Shown piece by piece: positions 45,582-52,205 of a stretch of 55,264 nt of DNA. How positions within the stretch are numbered: the first letter of the stretch is position 1; every line of letters starts with the position of its first letter. The notes below the pieces were generated by a model. That model was given only the letters and a program-made list of their open reading frames with translations, had not been told where the DNA came from and searched no databases. This stretch comes from an uncultured Bacteroidales bacterium (GTDB lineage Bacteria > Bacteroidota > Bacteroidia > Bacteroidales > UBA932). The position numbers and the translations under genes were made by a program. Location: positions 1 to 55,264 of the forward strand of contig UQWT01000004.1 of the NCBI GenBank assembly GCA_900544815.1. Reading direction: 5' to 3'.

Positions 45582-45616
45582 CCTCCTATATGTGACGCAT
45601 ATTTTCTGCAAAGATA
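45582..45616 (-). promoter_or_regulatory. mutS2 promoter -7 box and strong ribosome binding site
   Basis: On the minus strand TATCTTTG (plus 45609-45616) is followed by AGGAGG (plus 45582-45587) ten bases before the ATG. Other genes in the window rarely show such a Shine-Dalgarno sequence. No TTTG is seen at -33. Confidence 0.55.
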
Positions 45617-45632
45617 CGAGTTTATAGTTTAT

Positions 45633-45783
45633 GGCGTTGGCTTTGGCGAGTAAAGAGGGCTTTGGCGTTAGCGTTGGCCGGTTTTGAAGGTAAAGATGGT
45701 ATAGAGACGGTAAGGTGAAAAAGGTAAAGGTTTTTGAAAAAATGAAAACATCAGCTAAATCAGCTAACGCCAACGCCAACGCC
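45633..45783. repeat. Inverted hexamer repeats between mutS2 and the phosphate transporter
   Basis: The 343-base divergent gap (45572-45914) holds no gene. GGCGTTGGCTTTGGC (45633-45647) and GGGCTTTGGCGTTAGCGTTGGCCGG-type sequence (45657-45681) face AGCTAAATCAGCTAAC and GCCAACGCCAACGCC (45753-45783). The two halves are inverse and could fold into one long hairpin with a loop of about 70 bases, followed by TTTTT. The rest (45784-45914) is AT-rich; no exact TAnnTTTG promoter for the plus-strand gene was found. Confidence 0.8.
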
Positions 45784-45914
45784 TTTTTACAATTGTTAAG
45801 AAATGGTGATATTGTGGTAACGTTTTGTAATAAAAGATTAACACTTTTGTAAACAAAAAGTATCAAAAACTCTGTTTTTTTGCATTTGAAAAATTAGGCG
45901 AAAAACAGATTTAT

Positions 45915-48170
45915 ATGGAATTTTTTCTTTTGGGAATAGTCGTATTCCTGTTCGTATTGGCAATTTTTGATTTGGTTGTTGGGGTAAGCAACGATGCCGT
46001 AAACTTCCTCAACTCTGCAATTGGGGCAAAAGCCGCCTCATTTAAAACAATCATAGCAGTGGCAGCCGTTGGTGTGTTTATGGGAGCTACCATGAGTAAC
46101 GGAATGATGGATATAGCCCGTCACGGAATATTCAGACCGGAACAATTCTACCTCAATGAGTTGATGTGTATTTTCCTGGCCGTTATGATTACAGATATCA
46201 TTTTGCTTGATATATTCAATTCGCTTGGAATGCCAACATCTACTACGGTTTCAATGGTATTTGAACTGTTGGGCGCAACTTTTGCTTTGGCGATCTTTAA
46301 GATGAATGCAAGCGGAGGAGAGCTTACCTTCTTTGACCTTCTTAATACAGAAAAAGCACTCTCTGTTATCCTTGGAATCTTTATGTCCGTGGCAATAGCA
46401 TTCTTCTTTGGATCTTTGGTACAATATATAGCAAGGCTTATCTTTACTTTCAACTACAAAAGCAAACTCAAATGGAAGATTGGAATCTTTGGAGGAATAG
46501 CAACAACGGCTATCATATATTTCCTGCTTATTAAAGGTGTTAAAGACCTTTCATTCATGACTCCCGAATACAAGCAGTGGATACACAATAATACTCTAAT
46601 GATAGTTTGCAGTTGCCTTGTATTCTTTACAGCCTTTATGCAGATACTCCATTGGTGCAAGGTTAATGTCTTTAAGGTGGTTGTACTGCTTGGAACATTC
46701 TCGCTTGCAATGGCCTTTGCCGGCAACGACCTTGTAAACTTTATTGGAGTTCCGTTGGCAGGACTGTCCTCTTACCAGGATTATGTAGCAACCGGTGCAA
46801 CAGATCCAAACTCCATGTTAATGGATTCGCTAAACGGCCCGGCAAAAACACCTGTCGTATTCCTTATAGGAGCCGGTATAATAATGGTAATCTCTTTGGC
46901 AACATCCAAGAAAGCATATAATGTTATAAAGACATCGGTAGACCTTTCAAGGCAGGATGGTGGCGATGAGATGTTCGGTTCCTCTAAGGTTGCAAGAAGC
47001 ATAGTCCGTTCATTTGTATCTGTATCAACATGGATTGTATCCGTTACACCTGTCTCTGTACAACATTGGATTAACGAGCGCTTTAAAAGGGATGAGGCAA
47101 TATTGGAAGACGGTGCTGCATTCGACTTGGTAAGGGCATCCGTAAATCTTGTGCTTGCAGGTCTGCTCATTGCGTTGGGAACATCTCTAAAACTTCCTCT
47201 TTCAACCACTTACGTAACCTTTATGGTGGCTATGGGTTCCTCTCTTGCAGACCGTGCATGGGGAAGAGAGAGTGCGGTATTCCGTATAACAGGTGTGCTT
47301 TCTGTTATCGGCGGCTGGTTCATTACAGCAGGAGTTGCATTTGCAGCAGCAGCAATAATAGTCCTTATAATCTACTTTGGAGGGACGGTGGCAATGGTTG
47401 CGGTCATTATTCTTGCTGTTATAGTTCTAATCAAGACCAACATCCGTTTTAGAAAGAAAGCACAAGAGGAGAAGAAAGACGAGCTCTTTAACGCGATGAT
47501 TGCCAGCAACGATAAAAAAGAGATTTGGACAATGCTCCGTAAACATATTTCGGGGGAGATGAAGGAGTTTCTTGCCTACACCGTTGAGACATACATGCAG
47601 ATTACAGACGGATTTATAAATGAAGACCTTAAACCTCTTCGCAAGGCGGAACGTTCTCTTATCAATGAAAAGACCTCCCTAAAGAGCATAAGGAGAAAGG
47701 AGACACTCTGCTTTAGAAAGATAGACAAAGCATTGGCCATTGAGAAGAGTACGTGGTTTAATCTTGGAATAAACAGTTGTGTATCTGTAATGTACAGCTT
47801 AAGACGTATATGTGAGTATTGCAAAGAACATGTAGACAATAACTTTACTCCGCTTCCCGACAAATATTCTGTGGAGTTCCTGCCTTTACGCGAAAAGATG
47901 ATGAGCCTGTTTGTTAGGAGCATAGACGTATTGGAGAGCGGTAATTACGAGGAAACCGTAGAGATAAGGAATGAGTGTGAGGAGGTTATGGCACTACTTT
48001 CAAAAACATATAAAGAGCTGTTCTACAGCCTGCAGGAGGATGAGAGTACATCTAATCTAACAGTTACATACGTTTATCTTAACCTGTTGCAGGAGTCTCA
48101 GGAGATTGTGCATCTGTTGAGGCAGTTCTTGAGGGCTGAACGTAAGTTGCAACAATCCATTACCCAATAA
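45915..48170 (+). CDS. Inorganic phosphate transporter, PiT family
   Basis: The 751-residue protein has the PiT signatures GVSNDAVNFLNSAIGAKAA at the start and FAGNDLVNFIGVPLAGL in the middle, within ten or more membrane helices up to about residue 520. These carriers bring in phosphate with H+ or Na+. The C-terminal 230 residues (from about HISGEMKEFLAYTVETYMQI) are soluble, helical and cytoplasmic. They resemble PhoU-like regulators in character, which would make this a transporter with its regulator attached; that reading is inferred from the helical pattern only. Homologues of similar length occur in Bacteroidota. It is probably transcribed alone. Confidence 0.88.
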   Translation: MEFFLLGIVVFLFVLAIFDLVVGVSNDAVNFLNSAIGAKAASFKTIIAVAAVGVFMGATMSNGMMDIARHGIFRPEQFYLNELMCIFLAVMITDIILLDIFNSLGMPTSTTVSMVFELLGATFALAIFKMNASGGELTFFDLLNTEKALSVILGIFMSVAIAFFFGSLVQYIARLIFTFNYKSKLKWKIGIFGGIATTAIIYFLLIKGVKDLSFMTPEYKQWIHNNTLMIVCSCLVFFTAFMQILHWCKVNVFKVVVLLGTFSLAMAFAGNDLVNFIGVPLAGLSSYQDYVATGATDPNSMLMDSLNGPAKTPVVFLIGAGIIMVISLATSKKAYNVIKTSVDLSRQDGGDEMFGSSKVARSIVRSFVSVSTWIVSVTPVSVQHWINERFKRDEAILEDGAAFDLVRASVNLVLAGLLIALGTSLKLPLSTTYVTFMVAMGSSLADRAWGRESAVFRITGVLSVIGGWFITAGVAFAAAAIIVLIIYFGGTVAMVAVIILAVIVLIKTNIRFRKKAQEEKKDELFNAMIASNDKKEIWTMLRKHISGEMKEFLAYTVETYMQITDGFINEDLKPLRKAERSLINEKTSLKSIRRKETLCFRKIDKALAIEKSTWFNLGINSCVSVMYSLRRICEYCKEHVDNNFTPLPDKYSVEFLPLREKMMSLFVRSIDVLESGNYEETVEIRNECEEVMALLSKTYKELFYSLQEDESTSNLTVTYVYLNLLQESQEIVHLLRQFLRAERKLQQSITQ

Positions 48171-48251
48171 TTCAGAGGTTTTCGCTTATGCGCAGCTTTT
48201 TCTTGTCGTGCCATGATTAGTTTATTGTTTATATACTCTCTTTACCTTCTA

Positions 48252-48303
48252 TATACTATAAACTTTTAACTAAACTAAGGCCAACGCTAACGCTAACGCA
48301 AAA
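48252..48303. repeat. Intergenic hexamer repeat upstream of plsY
   Basis: Within the 178-base gap after the phosphate transporter, ACTATAAACTTTTAACTAAAC (48256 onward, approximate) precedes GGCCAACGCTAACGCTAACGCAAAA at 48279-48303. This is the shared layout of the family: an AT-rich ACTATAAACTTTTAACT tract followed by GCCAAC/GCTAAC units. No gene lies in the gap. Confidence 0.7.
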
Positions 48304-48313
48304 ATATTAAAGA

Positions 48314-48342
48314 AGGGCTTGTCATTATTTTTGGTAAGCCCT
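48314..48342 (+). terminator. Stem-loop just before plsY
   Basis: AGGGCTT (48314-48320) pairs with AAGCCCT (48336-48342) around a 15-base loop and ends six bases before the plsY ATG. ATTATTATG rather than a T-run follows, so it may sit over the ribosome binding region instead of terminating transcription. Confidence 0.4.
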
Positions 48343-48348
48343 ATTATT

Positions 48349-49086
48349 ATGCTTACATTTGTTAAATATTTGTTAAGCGAATGTAAGCACAAGGTTTTGC
48401 AGGAAACGGTAATTCTATATATTTTTTTGATAATAGCCTCCTACCTTATAGGTTCGGTCTCCAGTTCAATAATATTGGGGAGGTACTTTTATGGCATTGA
48501 TGTAAGACAGTTTGGAAGCCATAACCCGGGAGCCAACAATACGCAGAGGGTCTTGGGATGGAAGATGGGGCTTACAGTTTTCATCTTTGATCTGTTAAAA
48601 GGGGTTGCAGCTGTACAGCTTGCCCGTCTGCTGCCGTTTGATCACGAAACCAACCCGTATGTAGCTTCTCAGATTGTGTTTGGACTGTCTGCAATATTAG
48701 GGCATATTTTTCCGCTGTTCCATAATTTTAAAGGGGGAAAAGGGGTCTCGACCCTTGTAGGGGTTCTTTTGGCTATCCACCCCTTTGCGGTGCTGCTCTG
48801 CCTCATAGTTTTCCTCATTGTTTTTGCTTTTACAAGGTATATCTCTGTAAGCGTTATTGCGGCAGTTACCTGTTTCCCTTTTATGGTTAATTTTATTTTT
48901 GCACTTTGGCTTCAGCCCGAGGAGACGCTTACCCTAAAGATATTCAGCATAGTTGTAGGTGTTATCATCTGGTTGACACACCTTAGCAATCTTAAAAGGC
49001 TCTACCACGGCAAGGAGGAGCGGTTCTCGGTAAAACCCGCCGTTGCCCCATATGCTTTTTACGCCTCCCAAAAAAAATCAGAATAA
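48349..49086 (+). CDS. plsY: Glycerol-3-phosphate acyltransferase PlsY
   Basis: PlsY adds an acyl group from acyl-phosphate to glycerol 3-phosphate, the first step of membrane phospholipid synthesis. The protein has about five membrane helices and the three PlsY motifs: SYLIGSVSSSIILGR, GSHNPGANNTQRVLGWKMG and FPLFHNFKGGKGVSTLVGV. With ATG 48349 it has 245 residues, about 20 more at the N terminus than common PlsY proteins. The frame is open to a TTG at 48319, but that part includes a hairpin and no known domain. It converges with cdaA across an inverted repeat. Confidence 0.92.
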   Translation: MLTFVKYLLSECKHKVLQETVILYIFLIIASYLIGSVSSSIILGRYFYGIDVRQFGSHNPGANNTQRVLGWKMGLTVFIFDLLKGVAAVQLARLLPFDHETNPYVASQIVFGLSAILGHIFPLFHNFKGGKGVSTLVGVLLAIHPFAVLLCLIVFLIVFAFTRYISVSVIAAVTCFPFMVNFIFALWLQPEETLTLKIFSIVVGVIIWLTHLSNLKRLYHGKEERFSVKPAVAPYAFYASQKKSE

Positions 49087-49112
49087 TATCAACAGATATT
49101 TTCAAGACTGTG

Positions 49113-49180
49113 TAAAATTGTATAAAAAGAGGAATTATGAGGCAAGCGTAACGCAGAAATTGCCTTTTTATACAATTTTA
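49113..49180. terminator. Long perfect inverted repeat between plsY and cdaA
   Basis: TAAAATTGTATAAAAAG (49113-49129) and CTTTTTATACAATTTTA (49164-49180) are perfect inverse copies of 17 bases, with a 34-base loop. Inside, AGGCAA (49140-49145) can pair with TTGCCT (49160-49165), overlapping the outer stem by two bases, so alternative folds exist. The right arm contains the cdaA stop codon. It most likely ends transcription from both sides, though the stem is AT-rich and lacks a classic tail. Confidence 0.6.
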
Positions 49181-49960
49181 TTTGTAGGAATTCTCTATAG
49201 CCAACCTCAACTCAGTAATACTATGCATAGGGGTAATCTCACCGTTTTTTACAAAAGAGATGGTACCTGTCTCCTCGGAAACAACTATTACGGTGGCATC
49301 TGTCTCCTCTGTAACGCCGGCCGCAGCACGGTGGCGCATCCCAAGATGAGCAGGTATGTTAGGATTCTCTGTCATTGGGAGGGTACATCTTGCGGCTATT
49401 ATACGCCCATTGCCAATAACCACGGCACCGTCGTGGAGAGGGGAGTTCTTAAAGAAGAGGTTCTCTATGAGCCTTCTGTTAATTGTCGCATCAATTGTAT
49501 CTCCCGTTTCTATGATGAAATCTAATGAGGATGAATGTTTCATTACTATGAGCGCTCCTGTTTTTGTTTCGCTCATCTTTCTAACAGCTTGGGTAAGCTC
49601 GTCGAGCTCGTGGAGGTTTATATCCATCCCCTTTTTACCAAAAAAGTTGCCAATAATTCTGTGAGCACTTTTCCCGTTTACATAGCGTTGGCCAAGGTGT
49701 AGCAGAAAACGTCTTATCTCTTGTTGGAAGAGAATGATAAGGGCAATGAATCCAACACCTAAAACCTGCCCCATAAGAGCAGAGAGCAAACTCATCTTCA
49801 ATGCCTTAACCACTATCCAAAAGACATATATCATGAGTATTCCAACAAATATGCTTATGGCGGCAGTTCCTCTAATCAACTTGTAAATGTAGTAGATGAT
49901 TAATCCTACCAAGCAGATGTCTATGATATCAATGAGTTGTATGTTTATAAAATCAAACAC
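49178..49960 (-). CDS. cdaA: Diadenylate cyclase CdaA
   Basis: CdaA joins two ATP into the second messenger cyclic di-AMP. The 260-residue protein has about three N-terminal membrane helices (residues 1-80; IIDICLVGLIIYYIYKLI, ALMGQVLGVGFIALIILFQQ). The DAC catalytic domain has the two active-site motifs LHDGAVVIG and LGMRHRAAAGVTEETDA. Length fits the CdaA/DacA class. Upstream lies one of the best promoters in the window, TTTG-19-TAACTTTG, with a copy of the repeated 12-base word in its spacer. No cdaR-like gene is adjacent, unlike in Firmicutes. Confidence 0.95.
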   Translation of the reverse strand: MFDFINIQLIDIIDICLVGLIIYYIYKLIRGTAAISIFVGILMIYVFWIVVKALKMSLLSALMGQVLGVGFIALIILFQQEIRRFLLHLGQRYVNGKSAHRIIGNFFGKKGMDINLHELDELTQAVRKMSETKTGALIVMKHSSSLDFIIETGDTIDATINRRLIENLFFKNSPLHDGAVVIGNGRIIAARCTLPMTENPNIPAHLGMRHRAAAGVTEETDATVIVVSEETGTISFVKNGEITPMHSITELRLAIENSYK

Positions 49961-49987
49961 TTTCCTTCTGTTTTAAGCCTACGACCA

Positions 49988-50018
49988 CAAAGTTAGGGAT
50001 TATTTGTCGGGAAGCAAA
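49988..50018 (-). promoter_or_regulatory. cdaA promoter containing the 12-base word
   Basis: On the minus strand TTTG (plus 50015-50018) and TAACTTTG (plus 49988-49995) are separated by exactly 19 bases, the Bacteroidota consensus. The ATG of cdaA is 27 bases beyond the -7 box. The word GCTTCCCGACAA (plus 50004-50015 in complement) begins in the last base of the -33 box and fills much of the spacer. It is the only exact copy outside a coding region. Confidence 0.75.
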
Positions 50019-50093
50019 TTAGTGCTTTCTTATAATGTATTCTTTAAAAATATTAAAGAGTATGCCGTTTTTGATATGGTGTTGGCAACATAG

Positions 50094-50130
50094 GATAAGG
50101 GAGTTCCATTAATTATGGTCCTCCCTTATT
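50094..50130. other. Stem-loop downstream of the SusCD-thioredoxin operon
   Basis: GATAAGGGAG (50094-50103) pairs with CTCCCTTATT (50121-50130), and inner CCAT/ATGG extends the stem. No T-run follows on either strand. It may stabilise the 3' end of the operon's messenger or act as a weak terminator. The rest of the 223-base gap holds the cdaA promoter and nothing else seen. Confidence 0.5.
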
Positions 50131-50183
50131 CAAATAATCAACTTTATTATCTATAACAAACTTATATCAATAACCTATGAATG

Positions 50184-50540
50184 TCATTTAAGTAACTCTT
50201 CTAATTTTGCTTGTAATTCATTGCCTCTTAGATCTCTATCAATTATAATGCCATTTCTGTCAAAAAGGACTGTAGCAGGGATACCACTAACGCCATAAAG
50301 TTTAGAACCTTCACAGTTCCAGCCTTTTAGATCTGATAGCTGAATCCAAGGCAAATTCAACTCTTTAAGAGCATTTAGCCATGCCTCTTTTTGAGAATCT
50401 AAAGAAATACCTATAATCTCAAAATCTTTTCCTCCAAATTTTTTATAGGCTTCAAGAATATTAGGCATCTCGGCTCTGCATGGAGCACACCAACTTGCCA
50501 CACTTAGGCAGGCTAATGCCGCTGTTATTAATCTGGTCAT
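50184..50540 (-). CDS. Thioredoxin-like (TlpA/AhpC-TSA) protein with shortened N terminus
   Basis: The 118-residue frame has the thioredoxin active site WCAPC at residues 17-21 (Cys18, Cys21), then AEMPNILEAYKKFGG, GISLDSQKEAW and the cis-proline loop GVSGIPATVLFDRNG. TlpA-like proteins reduce disulfides outside the cytoplasm. Normally some 30 or more residues with a beta strand (as in VLVDFWASWC) and a signal peptide precede the active site. Here only MTRLITAALACLSVAS does, and an in-frame TAA lies 12 bases before the ATG, so no longer start exists. It looks like a signal-peptide start fused to the domain by an internal deletion; the product may be inactive. It is 28 bases after susD, in a susC-susD-thioredoxin operon. 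Confidence 0.65.
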   Translation of the reverse strand: MTRLITAALACLSVASWCAPCRAEMPNILEAYKKFGGKDFEIIGISLDSQKEAWLNALKELNLPWIQLSDLKGWNCEGSKLYGVSGIPATVLFDRNGIIIDRDLRGNELQAKLEELLK

Positions 50541-50568
50541 TTTATAAATGCTTTATTATAACTTCGTA

Positions 50569-52194
50569 CTAATTCCAACCTTCATTCTGTTTCCATCCCA
50601 AATTGGCAACCTCCCCGCTATAGATTGGCATAGCCCAATGAGGATCGTCTGGACCTATAGTCATAGTAGTCTTAGAGTTTATGTCTGTTGGATCTGACAA
50701 GATTACGCGAGATACGCTAATTCCTGCTTTTTCGGCACCGTTAAGACGTTTGATATCGTAGAATCTCCATAGCCCGGCAAACTCTCTATCTCTTTCATCT
50801 AAAACATCTTGCACAGAACCACCTATGTTGTTGGCAGCTTCCGTATTTAAGAACCTCGTAGCACGTAAATCCTTTAGAACCTGCGCAGCCTCATCTGTTT
50901 TACCACCTCTGGCAAGACATTCAGCTTTGATAAGCATCATCTCAGCAGTGGTCATTCCAAGTAGTTTTACGGGGCCATTTCCGTGGAATCTATAATAACA
51001 GTGTGCATGCCAAGGTTTTAACCACTTCTGTGTTTCGTTTGATATACAATTTTTTGTTTGTACACCATCTATGACTGCTGTGTAGAAAGAACCTGGAGCA
51101 AACATCAAAGGATAGTTTGAATTGTAGAAGTAAATCCATCTTGCATCATTTTCTCTATCAAAGAGGTTATATAGTTTTTCTGAAACGGGACAAAAGTCAC
51201 CGGTTGAGATGCTTGGCAGGTATAACTCTTCATATTGTGTAACAGGTTGAAGTGCCAAATTTAAAAGAGCAAATGGAACCATGGCTTGGAGAGTACCCTT
51301 AATAGCTGTGTTATCTTCATTCAACAGGTTAAATGTAGTAGATGGAACCAACTCATAATTAGGATCATTTTTAAAGGTAACTAATGTACTGTGTGCAGCA
51401 AGAGCTGCATTGGCATTCTTTAGAGCTGAATCATAATTCCCTCTGTATAGATCTACTCTTGCTTTAAGCGCTTTAACAGTTGGGACAGTAGGCCTAAAAC
51501 TGGTCTTTAGATTAAATTTGGTACATCCTGCCTTTGTAAGCAGCTCCTCTGCTTTATCCAAATCTTCATATATCCTACCAAGTGTATATCCAACAGTCTC
51601 TCTTGCAGGTATCTCTCCAGGGGCTACGCCATCTCTGTAACCTATGCCGGGAGCATTTTCATCCCACAAACAGAAAGAGAGCATTAGTATAAAATGGTAA
51701 TATGCTCTTCCAAAGTAAGCTTCACCGGCAACCTGGTCGTGAGTTTGTTGATTTGTCTGTTCTACCTTGTCTATGTTATGCAAAATGGTGTTAAACCTAT
51801 AGATTCTCTCCCACGAAGGGGTCCAGGTTGTTAACATGTTATATTGATTATTTACCAACTCCTCTTTGTCTAAGGTATATTTCATATAGTTGTAAGGAGA
51901 ACGTTTAAGCCCGTATGTAAAGTAATCAGGATCTATTTCAATGGCATCTGTAAGAAAAATCTGGTCACTCATATACCCTCCGGTTATTCCGTAAGTAATG
52001 TAAACATCACCGGGGGCGTCGAATAAGTATAGGTCTAAACTTCCCGACAATTCTTTCAATTGGTCCATGTGATAAATGTATGCACTTCCCGATTTGTTTG
52101 GAGTCTCATCCAAAAAATCATCGCATCCTGTTAATAAGGCACTTCCTATAAATGCAAACAGAACCGGTAATATTTTGTTAATATATTTTTTCAT
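50569..52194 (-). CDS. SusD/RagB family outer-membrane lipoprotein
   Basis: SusD-like proteins are surface lipoproteins that close over the mouth of the SusC transporter and bind substrate. The 541-residue protein has a lipoprotein signal (LLTGC, Cys24) followed by DDFLDETPNKSG, typical of mature SusD starts. TPR-like helices (YRFNTILHNIDKVEQTNQQT, GEAYFGRAYYHFILMLSF) and the closing DERDREFAGLWRFYDIKRLN are family signatures. Substrate, glycan or peptide, is not evident from sequence; neighbours include no glycoside hydrolase but a thioredoxin-like gene. The start lies 11 bases after the susC stop. Confidence 0.93.
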   Translation of the reverse strand: MKKYINKILPVLFAFIGSALLTGCDDFLDETPNKSGSAYIYHMDQLKELSGSLDLYLFDAPGDVYITYGITGGYMSDQIFLTDAIEIDPDYFTYGLKRSPYNYMKYTLDKEELVNNQYNMLTTWTPSWERIYRFNTILHNIDKVEQTNQQTHDQVAGEAYFGRAYYHFILMLSFCLWDENAPGIGYRDGVAPGEIPARETVGYTLGRIYEDLDKAEELLTKAGCTKFNLKTSFRPTVPTVKALKARVDLYRGNYDSALKNANAALAAHSTLVTFKNDPNYELVPSTTFNLLNEDNTAIKGTLQAMVPFALLNLALQPVTQYEELYLPSISTGDFCPVSEKLYNLFDRENDARWIYFYNSNYPLMFAPGSFYTAVIDGVQTKNCISNETQKWLKPWHAHCYYRFHGNGPVKLLGMTTAEMMLIKAECLARGGKTDEAAQVLKDLRATRFLNTEAANNIGGSVQDVLDERDREFAGLWRFYDIKRLNGAEKAGISVSRVILSDPTDINSKTTMTIGPDDPHWAMPIYSGEVANLGWKQNEGWN

Positions 52195-52205
52195 GATATC
52201 CCTGT

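Noticed and set aside
49043..49525. Plus-strand open frame across the plsY-cdaA junction
   Set aside because: It overlaps the ends of two confident genes and the inverted repeat, and has no known domain.
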